Counted from the stretch's first letter, positions 24,739-33,390 are shown. The stretch: 47,504 bases of DNA from an uncultured Eubacteriales bacterium (GCA_900315125.1 OMXT01000097.1:1-47504), one strand, 5' to 3'. The notes: a model not told the origin generated them from the sequence alone. Program-made: numbers and translations.

Positions 24739-26220
24739 ATGGGACAGCTTGTAAAACTGATCATCGATGATATGAGTGACCGGGGCCAGGGCATCGGCAG
24801 AACAGAAGAAGGCATGGCGGTATTCGTCATGGGCGCCATTCCCGGCGATCATGTGACAGCGGAGCTGACGAAAGTGAAAAAACGGTATGCGTTCGGTAAG
24901 CTCGTCCACATTGATCGGCCGTCGGAAGACAGAAGAGAAGGGTTCTGCATCTATAACGGGGAATGCGGAGGCTGTCCCTACAGCGCCATGAACTATGAGG
25001 CACAGCTTTCGCTGAAGGAGCGCCACGTCAGGGATGCGCTGGAACGCCTGGGGGGCGTGGAAGATCCCGCAGTGCGTCCGGCGCTGGCTGCTGCGGAATC
25101 TTGCGCTTACAGGAACAAAGCCGTCATGCCCGTTTCTACGGGCGGCATCGTGCCGAAAAAGGGCGGTGTCATCATTCCCGCAGGGGAACCCCGGGTCGGA
25201 TTCTACAGGGCACGGTCCCATAATGTGGTGGACTGCAGTACCTGCCGGCTCCAGGCGGCGCCCGCTATGGCAGCGGCTGAAGCGCTGCGGGCGTTCATGA
25301 AGGAGGATCATATCACAGGCTATGATTCCCGCTGGGATAAAGGTCTGTTCCGCCACATGACGGTCCGGACCGCCTTTGGAACCGGCGAGGTGATGGTCAT
25401 CCTCGTCATCAACGGAAAGGGCATCCCCAACGGAGATAAGCTGTGCATGATGCTGGACGATGCAATAGCGGACTGTGAATATGATGAGAATGGAGAACCG
25501 CGATACGTGCTGTCCAGCGTGGTGATAAACATAAACAAAGGCAAGACCGACCGAATCTACGGAGACAAGTCCTATGTGCTGGCAGGCAGCCCTGTTATTC
25601 ACGAAGAGATCGGCGGAATGAAATATGAGATCTCTCCCATGTCCTTCTATCAGGTGAATCCCCGGCAGATGGAGGCTTTGTACAATAAGGCAGCGGAGTA
25701 TGCTGATCTTAAGGGCGGAGAAACGGTGCTGGATCTTTACTGCGGCGCCGGGACTATTGGCCTCTGGCTCATTCATGAGCTGGCAGAACGGGATCCGGAA
25801 GCAGCGGGATCCGTCCGCATGCTGGGCATAGAGTCTGTCCGGGAGGCGGTGCTGGACGCTAACCGGAATGCGGTACTTAATCATATTGTCAATGCGAGAT
25901 ACATCTGCGGAAAGGCGGAGGATATGCTGGAGCAGATGATGGATCCGGAATCTGATCTGGAGGAAGGTCTCAGAATCACTTCTGCGGATGTTGCAGTGCT
26001 GGATCCGCCCCGGGCAGGGTGTGAGGAGAAAATGCTTGATGCGGTAGCTAAGGCGCAGCCGGAACGGATTGTATACGTATCATGCAACCCGGCGACCCTT
26101 GCGCGGGACGTGAAGTATCTTGCCGGCAGGGACTGGAAACTGGAGGAAGTGACGCCGGTGGACATGTTCCCATGGACAGGCAGAGCGGAGGCAGTGTGCC
26201 TCCTTAGAAGGATAAAGTAA
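24739..26220 (+). CDS. rlmCD: 23S rRNA (uracil-5-)-methyltransferase, RlmCD/RumA type
   Basis: A 493-residue RNA m5U methyltransferase with an N-terminal TRAM domain (residues about 1-60), an iron-sulfur cluster motif (CIYNGECGGCPY) and the Rossmann SAM domain (ETVLDLYCGAGTIGLWL). Catalytic positions are the DPPRAGC loop and the nucleophilic cysteine in YVSCNPATLARD. The paralog that modifies tRNA (TrmFO) is unrelated. Gram-positive RlmCD methylates both U747 and U1939; other family members modify only one site, and specificity cannot be read from sequence here. Start has GAGGAGAAC upstream. It precedes the HdeD-like gene by 28 bp. Confidence 0.9.
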   Translation: MGQLVKLIIDDMSDRGQGIGRTEEGMAVFVMGAIPGDHVTAELTKVKKRYAFGKLVHIDRPSEDRREGFCIYNGECGGCPYSAMNYEAQLSLKERHVRDALERLGGVEDPAVRPALAAAESCAYRNKAVMPVSTGGIVPKKGGVIIPAGEPRVGFYRARSHNVVDCSTCRLQAAPAMAAAEALRAFMKEDHITGYDSRWDKGLFRHMTVRTAFGTGEVMVILVINGKGIPNGDKLCMMLDDAIADCEYDENGEPRYVLSSVVININKGKTDRIYGDKSYVLAGSPVIHEEIGGMKYEISPMSFYQVNPRQMEALYNKAAEYADLKGGETVLDLYCGAGTIGLWLIHELAERDPEAAGSVRMLGIESVREAVLDANRNAVLNHIVNARYICGKAEDMLEQMMDPESDLEEGLRITSADVAVLDPPRAGCEEKMLDAVAKAQPERIVYVSCNPATLARDVKYLAGRDWKLEEVTPVDMFPWTGRAEAVCLLRRIK

Positions 26221-26248
26221 ATGAAAAGATACAGGGAGGAGTTTAGTT

Positions 26249-26794
26249 ATGAACATGCAGAACAGTGTCAGCGACGGCATCAGCCGCCTGATCCGAAACA
26301 AAGTCATTATCGCTATTGCCGGGATCGTATTCGGCGCCGTGCTGATCGTTATGAAGTCGGCGGCGGTGGATGCGCTGGTGCGGATCTTCGGATGGATCCT
26401 GCTGGCAGCGGCGGCAGTTTATATCATCCGCTATCTTATAGCAAAAGGGGAGAACAGGCACACGTCCCTGATCACAATGGGGATCGTCCTCGCCATCGTG
26501 GGTCTGTTTTTCGTGGTCAATCCCAGCGCGATCGTCAATTTCTTCCCGATCGTCATGGGGCTGATCCTGATCGTCAGCGGCATTTCGGACTTCGTCAACG
26601 CGGTCACGCTGAAGAAGGCGAGTATTACCGGTTCCGGCTGGTTTATCCTTATTTCTCTCATTGTGATCGTGCTGGGCGTCTGCGTACTGCTGCGTCCGGA
26701 CATCCTGGCGAACCTGATCATCGTGCTGACGGGGATTACCCTGCTGGTCGACGGGGTGCTTGACCTGCTGATGATGGTGATGAACAGGAACTGA
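26249..26794 (+). CDS. HdeD/DUF308 family membrane protein
   Basis: A 181-residue protein with six hydrophobic helices arranged as a repeated pair, the DUF308 (HdeD) layout. Text such as IVFGAVLIVMKSAAVDALVRIFGWIL and VGLFFVVNPSAIVNFFPIVMGLILIVSGISDF is characteristic. HdeD is linked to acid resistance in E. coli; the clostridial function is unknown. Strong AGGGAGGAG site. Shares a likely transcript with the upstream methyltransferase and ends at a terminator. Confidence 0.85.
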   Translation: MNMQNSVSDGISRLIRNKVIIAIAGIVFGAVLIVMKSAAVDALVRIFGWILLAAAAVYIIRYLIAKGENRHTSLITMGIVLAIVGLFFVVNPSAIVNFFPIVMGLILIVSGISDFVNAVTLKKASITGSGWFILISLIVIVLGVCVLLRPDILANLIIVLTGITLLVDGVLDLLMMVMNRN

Positions 26795-26821
26795 AGAGGC
26801 GATACGTATTGAATTCTTATG

Positions 26822-26846
26822 GGCGCCGGCAGCGGCGCTCTTTTTT
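26822..26846 (+). terminator. Terminator after the HdeD-like gene
   Basis: GCGCCG (26823-26828) pairs with CGGCGC (26833-26838), followed by TCTTTTTT. Confidence 0.85.
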
Positions 26847-26852
26847 ATGTGC

Positions 26853-26881
26853 GGAACAAAGGCCGGTCAGGGCTTTGTTCC
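26853..26881 (+). repeat. Dispersed repeat, copy 3, forming a perfect hairpin
   Basis: GGAACAAAG (26853-26861) and CTTTGTTCC (26873-26881) are perfect inverted repeats around GCCGGTCAGGG. The right part is the core shared with the other copies. Confidence 0.75.
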
Positions 26882-26925
26882 TGTACGTGAATTATAACTG
26901 GAGTTTACAAAGGCCTTACGAAAGG

Positions 26926-26990
26926 CGCCCCCTGCCTATGTTAAGATATTTATGAATAAATATTGTTCGAGAAGCTGAGGCAGGGAGGCG
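26926..26990 (+). promoter_or_regulatory. Inverted repeat that would sequester the ribosome-binding site of the VWA lipoprotein gene
   Basis: CGCCCCCTGCCT (26926-26937) is complementary to AGGCAGGGAGGCG (26978-26990) apart from one bulged base. The right arm contains the Shine-Dalgarno sequence GGGAGG, two bases before the ATG region. The 40-base loop contains the palindrome ATATTTAT-GA-ATAAATAT. Either an RNA switch of translation or, if transcription starts inside the loop, a DNA operator. Confidence 0.55.
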
Positions 26991-26992
26991 TT

Positions 26993-28630
26993 ATGAAGGG
27001 TTATCATACACAGGGAAGGAGCAGGAGAGGCGTTTGCTTTTTGCTGGCGTGCCTTCTTGTTCTGTGTCTTGCTCTGACAGGATGCGGTGACTCCGGGAGC
27101 AGTGAAAGCCAAGGTTCCGCAGAAAAGGGCAATGCTCTGGGATCAGGAAGCAAGACGATCCGCATTTTATCCGGCTCTGAGAACAAGGAGCTGGAGCCCA
27201 TACTGAAAACCTATGCGGAGAAGAACCACATAAAGATCGTCATGACATACGAGGGCTCCCTGGATATCATGAGGGAACTGCAGAAGAAGGATTTCGGCTA
27301 CGACGCGGTGTGGCCGGCAAGCAGCATATGGATGAATGCCGGCGATACGCAGCACAGGGTCAAGCACGCGGAATCCATATCCATGAACCCGGTGGTCTTC
27401 GGCATCCGAAAGCCACTGGCGGAGAAGCTTGGGTTTACCAATAAAGAAGTTTCCATGACGGATATTCTGGGCGCCATTATGGATAAGAAACTGAAGTTCT
27501 GCATGACCAGCGCGACCCAGTCCAATTCCGGAGCCAGCGCTTATCTTGGGTTTATCCATGCCTGGAGCGGTTCTGACGTGATCACAGCGGAGACGCTGAA
27601 GGACAAAGAACTGAAGACGAAGCTGGCTGAACTCCTGTCCGGGATCGACCGGTCCTCCGGAAGCTCGGAGTGGCTGAAGGATATGTTCGTACAGGGCGAC
27701 TACGATGCCATGGTCAACTACGAATGCCTGATGATCGCCGCCAATAAAGAACTGAAAAAGAAGGGAAAGGATCCCCTCTATGTCGTTTATCCCTATGACG
27801 GACTGAGCATCGCCGACTCGCCCCTGGGCTATGTGGACCAGGGCGATTCGGATGCGGAAAAAATGTTCCTGGAGCTGCAGAAATACCTGCTCTCATCCGA
27901 TGTTCAGAATGAGATCCAGAAGACCGGGCGCAGAACGGGATATACGGGAATCAATAAAGAAAATAAGTCCGTGTTCAAGAAGGAATGGGGACTGCAGCCG
28001 GACCGGGTGCTCTCTCCCTTTAAGATGCCGGAAGGCAGCGTGCTGAAGCAGTGCCTGACTATGTACCAGACGGAGCTGCGCAAACCTTCGCTGACAGTGT
28101 ACTGCCTGGATTATTCCGGGAGCATGACCGGAGACGGAAATAAACAGCTGCGGGCTGCCATGGAGCAGCTGCTGATCCAGGAGAAGGCGAAGAAGAATTA
28201 CCTGCAGGCATCCTCGGACGATGTGACCATACTGATCCCCTTCAATGAAAAAGTCATGGATGTATATCAGGCGAAGGGAAACGGGTCGGATATGGACGGA
28301 CTCTATGATAAAGTCACTGGGATCTCGCCGGACGGCGGCACCGACATGTATGCTGCCATGGAGGAAGGGCTGAAACAGCTGCGGAAATATGATCTCAGTC
28401 AGTATACGCCGGCGATCATTGTCATGACGGATGGCATGTCCAATGATTACTATGAACAATTTAAAGAAATGTACAGGGCAGAAGGAAAGGATATCCCCGT
28501 CTTCTCCATCATGTACGGCGACGCGGACTCTTCCCAGCTCGATGAACTGGCGAAGCTGACCAATGCCAGGGTTTTTGACGGCAGGGAGGATCTGACCGGC
28601 GCTTTCCGAAAGGTGCGTGGATACAATTGA
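26993..28630 (+). CDS. Lipoprotein: extracellular solute-binding domain fused to a VWA domain
   Basis: A 545-residue exported lipoprotein: signal sequence ending in LALTGC with the lipidated Cys31, then a type-2 periplasmic-binding-protein region (residues about 50-340; KTIRILSGSENKELEP, YDAVWPASSIW, TSATQSNSGASAYLG), then a von Willebrand A domain (about 362-545). The VWA metal site is complete: DYSGS (DxSxS), the threonine of GGTDMY and the aspartate of MTDGMSND. Start at 26993 follows GGGAGGCG; a longer frame from 26963 has no site. First gene of a set with an XpaC-like gene and a second solute-binding protein. Such PBP-VWA proteins are linked in the literature to TelA/XpaC stress gene neighbourhoods; no telA is here and the ligand is unknown. 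Confidence 0.85.
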   Translation: MKGYHTQGRSRRGVCFLLACLLVLCLALTGCGDSGSSESQGSAEKGNALGSGSKTIRILSGSENKELEPILKTYAEKNHIKIVMTYEGSLDIMRELQKKDFGYDAVWPASSIWMNAGDTQHRVKHAESISMNPVVFGIRKPLAEKLGFTNKEVSMTDILGAIMDKKLKFCMTSATQSNSGASAYLGFIHAWSGSDVITAETLKDKELKTKLAELLSGIDRSSGSSEWLKDMFVQGDYDAMVNYECLMIAANKELKKKGKDPLYVVYPYDGLSIADSPLGYVDQGDSDAEKMFLELQKYLLSSDVQNEIQKTGRRTGYTGINKENKSVFKKEWGLQPDRVLSPFKMPEGSVLKQCLTMYQTELRKPSLTVYCLDYSGSMTGDGNKQLRAAMEQLLIQEKAKKNYLQASSDDVTILIPFNEKVMDVYQAKGNGSDMDGLYDKVTGISPDGGTDMYAAMEEGLKQLRKYDLSQYTPAIIVMTDGMSNDYYEQFKEMYRAEGKDIPVFSIMYGDADSSQLDELAKLTNARVFDGREDLTGAFRKVRGYN

Positions 28631-28635
28631 GGAAG

Positions 28636-29244
28636 ATGAAAGAAATCCTGAGAACGATTGCGGCTGCTGCAGCAGCGCTGATCCTGTTTTTCCTGCTGTA
28701 CTGGGAGGTGCTGATCCCGCCGGTCCCCGCGGCCGCTCTTGCGGTTGCGCTGTACTTCGGCATGTATTTTCTGCTTAAGCCCAGAAACAGGATCGGCCGT
28801 GTAGATGCGGATAAGGTAAAAGGCGGAGAGGATTCGCTGAAGCTGATGGAGCAGGCCAGTCAGGATATCCGGTCCATAAAACGGATGATCCCGCAGATGC
28901 CCTCTGAAGCAGCGGCTCATTCAGCGGAAGAACTGACGGTGACAGGACAGAAGATCTTTGACTATCTCACGGAGCACCCGGAGCTGATCTCCGGCGCCCA
29001 TCGTTTTGCTGACTATTATCTTGATACGGCGGAGCGCATGGTTAAAAAGTATGTGGAGCTGCAGCATGGAGGCAATGGAGGCTCTTCTTCCGGCGAGTTA
29101 GAGGCGCAGACAGAAGAGGCGCTGCAGCTGCTGAACCAGGCCTTTGATAAACAGTATAACCGTCTTCTGGAAGGCGACCGGATGGAAATTGAAACAGAAA
29201 TAACGGTTCTTAAGGAAATGCTGCAGAGAGAGGGAGACGCATGA
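28636..29244 (+). CDS. XpaC-like (5-bromo-4-chloroindolyl phosphate hydrolysis) membrane protein
   Basis: About 202 residues. Two N-terminal hydrophobic helices (about 8-50) are followed by a cytoplasmic helical domain of the XpaC family (PF10112), with coiled-coil-like segments (DSLKLMEQASQDIRSIKRMIP, SGAHRFADYYLDTAERMVKKYVEL). Despite the name, the biochemical activity is unproven. The stop of the VWA gene overlaps the TTG at 28627, which is an alternative start with AAGGTG upstream; ATG 28636 has GAGGA close before it. The end overlaps the next gene by 4 bp (ATGA), so all three are translationally linked. Confidence 0.78.
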   Translation: MKEILRTIAAAAAALILFFLLYWEVLIPPVPAAALAVALYFGMYFLLKPRNRIGRVDADKVKGGEDSLKLMEQASQDIRSIKRMIPQMPSEAAAHSAEELTVTGQKIFDYLTEHPELISGAHRFADYYLDTAERMVKKYVELQHGGNGGSSSGELEAQTEEALQLLNQAFDKQYNRLLEGDRMEIETEITVLKEMLQREGDA

Positions 29245-30305
29245 AGACGAAAATTGCGGGACTGATCGTTGTTATAGCGGTGATCGCCATATCCGTTGGA
29301 TTTACCGTATTTACCCGGTCGAACCAGACGCTGGTGCTCACGGGATATGCGGGAGGAGAGAAGGTAGGATTCCTGGAGGATGGTGAAGTGCAGGATATCC
29401 TGCAGAAGGATTATCACCTGACCATCGGCTACTCCAAGGCCGGCTCTCTGGATATGGTCAGGGCGGATAAAGAGGGAAGGGACTACCTCTGGCCATCCAG
29501 CCAGACGGCTCTGGAGTTATATAAATCAGAAGTCGGCAAACCGGTCCGCAGCGAAACGATTTTCAACACGCCCATCGTGATCTATACGCGAAAGCCGGTG
29601 GCAAAGGCGCTGATCAATGAGAAGATCGCGAAACAGAAGGACGGCGTTTATACGGTGGACCTGGCGAAACTGATGGATCTTGTGGTCAAAGGCAGATCCT
29701 GGTCATCCCTGGGACTGCCCCAGCTCTACGGCAATGTTACGGTTTATTCCACGGATCCTACCAAATCGAATTCCGGAAACATGTTCGCCGGCCTCCTGGC
29801 AAACACCCTGGCTGGCGGCGTCGCGGACGAATCGAATATCGGCCCACATCTTGGAGAAATAAAGAAGATCTTCCAGAAATCCGGGTACATGGATTCTTCC
29901 TCTGCGGACATCTTCAGTGAATTCCTTAAGATGGGCATGGGTTCCCGGCCCCTGGTGGTCGGATATGAGAACCAGCTGCTGGAGTTTTCCGCGGAGAACC
30001 CGGATACTTGGAAGCAGGTAAAGGATGACATCGTCATGATGTATCCGGTACCTACTGTGTGGTCTTCTCATGTGTGGATCGCCATGGACGATAAAGCTTC
30101 TGAGGCGATTGATGCCCTGGAGGATGATAAGATACAAAGGCTTGCCTGGGAGAAGCACGGATTCCGCACAGGGGTAGCCGGCAGCAAGGAAGATTCCTCC
30201 GCTTTCCCCGGCGTTGGCATAGAGGAGAACGTGACCCAGGTGGGACAGCTGCCGAACTATAAGACCATGAAGATGATCATGGATGCGCTGGACAGCGATT
30301 CATGA
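29241..30305 (+). CDS. Membrane-anchored type-2 solute-binding protein
   Basis: A 354-residue protein with one N-terminal helix (residues 5-25) and no lipobox cysteine, so it is probably anchored rather than lipidated. The remainder resembles the solute-binding half of the upstream VWA lipoprotein: VLTGYAGGEKV, YLWPSSQTALELY, and the ligand-site-like block TDPTKSNSGNMFAGLLA, matching TSATQSNSGASAYLG of the first protein. This suggests duplication. No ABC permease or ATPase genes are adjacent, so it probably senses rather than transports. Ligand unknown. Confidence 0.8.
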   Translation: MKTKIAGLIVVIAVIAISVGFTVFTRSNQTLVLTGYAGGEKVGFLEDGEVQDILQKDYHLTIGYSKAGSLDMVRADKEGRDYLWPSSQTALELYKSEVGKPVRSETIFNTPIVIYTRKPVAKALINEKIAKQKDGVYTVDLAKLMDLVVKGRSWSSLGLPQLYGNVTVYSTDPTKSNSGNMFAGLLANTLAGGVADESNIGPHLGEIKKIFQKSGYMDSSSADIFSEFLKMGMGSRPLVVGYENQLLEFSAENPDTWKQVKDDIVMMYPVPTVWSSHVWIAMDDKASEAIDALEDDKIQRLAWEKHGFRTGVAGSKEDSSAFPGVGIEENVTQVGQLPNYKTMKMIMDALDSDS

Positions 30306-30353
30306 CCGGCGGTCATCTCATGTATTCCCATGTTTACTGACCCATAGGCATAT

Positions 30354-30394
30354 AAAAGGTGTACACTATGATTGGTATAGTTGTACGCCTTTTG
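30354..30394 (+). terminator. Hairpin between the VWA/XpaC set and the flavodoxin-ferredoxin gene
   Basis: AAAAGGTGTAC-ACTAT pairs with ATAGT-T-GTACGCCTTTT (one bulge), loop GATTGGT. The 3' arm ends in CCTTTT, so it may terminate; it sits 21 bp before the next start and could also fold in that leader. Confidence 0.5.
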
Positions 30395-30415
30395 TGTATG
30401 GAGAGGAGAAGGGTA

Positions 30416-31264
30416 ATGGAAATAAAGAAGATCACCGCTGTTTATTTCAGCGCCGCAGGTCATACGAAGCGGGTAACAGAGTCCGCTGCGAAGGCAGCTG
30501 CGGCGGAACTGGGGCTGACCGGGGATCAGATCTGTACTGTGGATTTTACGCTGCCGGCGGTGCGGGATAAGCACCCGGAGGGATGGTCGTTCGGACCCGA
30601 TGAACTGGTGGTATTCGGGACGCCCACCTATGCGGGGCGGGTGCCCAATAAGGTGCTGCCCTTTGTGCAGACGCTGTTTAAAGGAAGCAATACACCGGCT
30701 GCCGCCATCGTCACCTTCGGAAACAGGAATTTTGACAGTTCCCTGACGGAGCTGAGTCAGAAGCTTGCGGGTCAGGGCTTTGTTCCCTGTGGAGCGGGAG
30801 CATTCCCATGCTCCCATGTATTTTCCGGGAAGATCGCGCCTGGCAGACCAAACGAAATGGACATGGAGGAAATACAGCGATTTGGCAGAGACGCTGCGAA
30901 AAAAATTGCGGGAGCATCGGGAGCGGACATGCTGAAGCCTGCGGTGATCCGGGGCGGCGAGCCGGTGGCGCCCTATTATATTCCGAAAGGCATTGACGGA
31001 CAGCCGGCTAAGTTCCTTAAGGCGAAGCCGAAGACGGATATGGAACGCTGCAATGGCTGCGGCATCTGTGCCGACGTCTGTCCCATGGGATCTATAGATC
31101 GGGAGCATCCAGAGCAGGTGACCGGGATCTGCATTAAATGCCACGCCTGTATCAGCCGCTGCCCGGCGGGCGCGAAGTATTTTGATGACCCCGCCTTCCT
31201 CTCTCATGTACAGTATTTGGAAAAATACTGCCGTGAACCGAAAGAGGCGGAAGTCTTTCTTTAA
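30416..31264 (+). CDS. EFR1-type flavodoxin/ferredoxin fusion protein
   Basis: A 282-residue cytoplasmic redox protein: a flavodoxin-like N-terminal domain (VYFSAAGHTKRVTESAAKAAA, then VVFGTPTYAGRVPNK) and a C-terminal 2x[4Fe-4S] ferredoxin domain with CNGCGICADVCPMGSI and CIKCHACISRCPAGA. Such EFR1 proteins are common in anaerobic Clostridia; the partner is unknown. Start at 30416 has GGAGAAGG upstream; the longer frame starts within a hairpin and is rejected. A 17-base stretch inside (30770-30786) is identical to the dispersed repeat found between genes; it encodes GQGFVP in frame without disrupting the family alignment. Confidence 0.88.
   Translation: MEIKKITAVYFSAAGHTKRVTESAAKAAAAELGLTGDQICTVDFTLPAVRDKHPEGWSFGPDELVVFGTPTYAGRVPNKVLPFVQTLFKGSNTPAAAIVTFGNRNFDSSLTELSQKLAGQGFVPCGAGAFPCSHVFSGKIAPGRPNEMDMEEIQRFGRDAAKKIAGASGADMLKPAVIRGGEPVAPYYIPKGIDGQPAKFLKAKPKTDMERCNGCGICADVCPMGSIDREHPEQVTGICIKCHACISRCPAGAKYFDDPAFLSHVQYLEKYCREPKEAEVFL
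30770..30786 (+). repeat. Dispersed repeat, copy 4, inside a coding sequence
   Basis: GGTCAGGGCTTTGTTCC, identical over 17 bases to copies 2 and 3. It is read in frame as part of the flavodoxin domain. Confidence 0.6.
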
Positions 31265-31275
31265 ATGAGGACATG

Positions 31276-31304
31276 TTGACAGGGAGAGGGGAGCATCCTA
31301 TAAT
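31276..31304 (+). promoter_or_regulatory. Consensus sigma-A promoter of the ppk2 operon
   Basis: TTGACA (31276-31281) and TATAAT (31299-31304) are 17 bases apart, both perfect. The leader to the start codon is about 70 nt. It begins 12 bases after the upstream stop codon. Confidence 0.88.
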
Positions 31305-31379
31305 AAATAGTAAATATTTACAATTATCCGGCGGATCGTGCCGGAAGCGAAGTGCAGAGGAAATGCAGGAGGCAGTAAG

Positions 31380-32372
31380 GTGTTTAAACATTACCGTTAC
31401 GACGGAAAGAAGAAATTTGACATCAGTAAAGTGCCTACCGATGACACGTCACTGGTAGAGGACAGGGAAGAAGCAGAAGCGCTTCTTGCGAAGAACAACG
31501 ATGAGATCGACCAGCTCCAGCAGAAGCTTTATGCGGATAAGAGGGAAGGAGTCATTTTCCTTTTCCAGGCAATGGATGCGGCGGGAAAGGACGGGACGAT
31601 CCGGGCGGTGCTCCAGTGCCTGTCGCCCCACGGCGTCCATGAGGAAGCGTTCAAGAGCCCTTCTTCTGAGGATCTGGCTCACGACTATCTGTGGCGCATC
31701 GAGCGGAATGTGCCTGCCAAGGGTGAGATCGCCATATTTAACCGGTCTCAGTACGAGGAAGTGCTGATTTATAAAGTGAAAGAACTGTGGAAGAGTCAGG
31801 CCAATGCCCGACGGATCGATCCGGAGAAGATCATGGAACATCGGTATGAGGACATCCGCAATTATGAGAAATATCTGTGGCATAACAACGTAAGGACGGT
31901 CAAGATCTTCCTTAATGTGTCTAAAGAGGAGCAGGCCAAACGGTTCCTTGACAGGATCGAGGAACCGGAGAAGCACTGGAAGTTCTCCGCCGCAGACTAT
32001 GAGGAGCGGAAGTACTGGGACCAGTACCAGGAGGCTTTCCAGGACGCCATCAATAACACCTCTACGGAGCACTGCCCCTGGTTTGTCGTACCGGCGGACC
32101 ATAAATGGTATATGCGGTACGTGGTCAGCGAGATCATCCTGGACACGCTGAAGGACATGGATCCACAGTATCCGGAGGTGACAGAAGAGCGGCTGTCCCG
32201 GTTCGGCGAGATTAAAGAGGCTCTGGAACAGGAGCTGGGAACAGAAAAGAAAAAAGCAAAAAAAGCGGACAAGAAATCGAAGAACGGTAAGAAAGAAAAG
32301 AAAAATAAGAAAGAAAAGAAGTCCGGCAGCGAGAAGGAATCAGATACTCCTGCGGAAGAGGACGAACAGTAA
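31380..32372 (+). CDS. ppk2: Polyphosphate kinase 2 family protein with lysine-rich tail
   Basis: A 330-residue PPK2 family (PF03976) kinase, which uses polyphosphate to phosphorylate nucleotides (or the reverse). Walker A is FLFQAMDAAGKDGTIRAVLQ, a lid region follows, and FNRSQYEEVL marks the Walker B/catalytic aspartate-equivalent region. Start GTG 31380 has GGAGG eight bases upstream; longer frames lack a site. The core matches class I/III enzymes in length, but residues about 280-330 form an unusual tail extremely rich in lysine (KKSKNGKKEKKNKKEKK) ending in acidic residues. Such a tail could bind polyphosphate or nucleic acid. The bile salt hydrolase gene follows after 16 bp, and the pst operon lies nearby. 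Confidence 0.9.
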   Translation: MFKHYRYDGKKKFDISKVPTDDTSLVEDREEAEALLAKNNDEIDQLQQKLYADKREGVIFLFQAMDAAGKDGTIRAVLQCLSPHGVHEEAFKSPSSEDLAHDYLWRIERNVPAKGEIAIFNRSQYEEVLIYKVKELWKSQANARRIDPEKIMEHRYEDIRNYEKYLWHNNVRTVKIFLNVSKEEQAKRFLDRIEEPEKHWKFSAADYEERKYWDQYQEAFQDAINNTSTEHCPWFVVPADHKWYMRYVVSEIILDTLKDMDPQYPEVTEERLSRFGEIKEALEQELGTEKKKAKKADKKSKNGKKEKKNKKEKKSGSEKESDTPAEEDEQ

Positions 32373-32388
32373 GAGAGGAGATCTTATC

Positions 32389-33363
32389 ATGTGCACAGCA
32401 GCAGCGTATCATACCAGGGATCATTATTTCGGACGGAACCTGGATCTGGAATATTCCTATCACGAGCAGGTGGCGGTCACGCCCCGCCATTATCCTTTCC
32501 AATTCCGGAACGGAGAACAGGACAGCGACCACTGGGGGATCATCGGTATGGCCTTTGTTGTTGGAGGCTATCCACTGTATTACGATGCGGTGAATGAGAA
32601 AGGCCTGGGGATCGCGGGACTGAATTTCCCGGGCACCTGCCAGTTCAGAAAACCGGAAGAGGGGAAGACAAACATCGCGTCCTTTGAGTTCATTCCCTAT
32701 CTGCTCTCCCGCTGCGTTACGATCGCCGATGTGCGCAAGGTGCTCAGCGAGGCGAACATCACGGACGAGGCATTCAGCCCGGAGCTTCCGCCGAACCCGC
32801 TGCACTGGCTGGTCAGCGACCTGGAGAGCCAGATCGTCGTGGAGCAGACGGCAGAGGGGCTGAAGATATATGATGACCCGGTCGGCGTCATGACGAATAA
32901 TCCCACATTTGACAAGCAGATGACCCACCTTGCGGACTACAGGAACCTGACAGCCCAGCAGGGCGAATGCCGGTTTGCGCCGGGGCTGGAACTGGATGCT
33001 TATAGCAGGGGCATGGGCGGCATGGGACTTCCCGGGGATCTGTCCTCCGCGTCCCGTTTCGTGAAAGTGGCATTTACCCGGATGAATTCCGTGGCGGATG
33101 AGTCGGAGTCCGCCAGCGTCAGCCAGTTCTTCCATATCCTTGGGAGCGTAGAGCAGCAGAGAGGGCTTTGCTGCCTGGAACCGGATACCTACGAGATCAC
33201 CATTTATTCCAGCTGCTGCAACCAGGATAAGGGGATCTACTATTATACGACCTACGAAAACAGCCAGATCTCCGCTGTTGACATGCATAAGGAGAATCTG
33301 GACGCCGATCAGGTGATCACTTATGATCTGATCAAAGGGCAGCAGATCAATTATCAGAACTGA
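32389..33363 (+). CDS. bsh: Choloylglycine (bile salt) hydrolase
   Basis: A 324-residue Ntn hydrolase that removes glycine or taurine from conjugated bile salts. The catalytic Cys2 (MCTAAAYH), Arg16/Asp19 in FGRNLDLEY, asparagine-containing NEKGLGIAGLNFPG and TNNPTFD, and the arginine of SSASRFVKVAF match the characterised clostridial enzyme; the C-terminal KGIYYYTTYENSQISAVDMHKENLD block is also conserved. Penicillin acylases of the same fold exist, but these details favour bile salts. Good GAGAGGAG site, 16 bp after ppk2, followed by a strong terminator. Indicates a gut habitat. Confidence 0.92.
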   Translation: MCTAAAYHTRDHYFGRNLDLEYSYHEQVAVTPRHYPFQFRNGEQDSDHWGIIGMAFVVGGYPLYYDAVNEKGLGIAGLNFPGTCQFRKPEEGKTNIASFEFIPYLLSRCVTIADVRKVLSEANITDEAFSPELPPNPLHWLVSDLESQIVVEQTAEGLKIYDDPVGVMTNNPTFDKQMTHLADYRNLTAQQGECRFAPGLELDAYSRGMGGMGLPGDLSSASRFVKVAFTRMNSVADESESASVSQFFHILGSVEQQRGLCCLEPDTYEITIYSSCCNQDKGIYYYTTYENSQISAVDMHKENLDADQVITYDLIKGQQINYQN

Positions 33364-33390
33364 ATCATAATTATGTAAGGCAAATGACGA

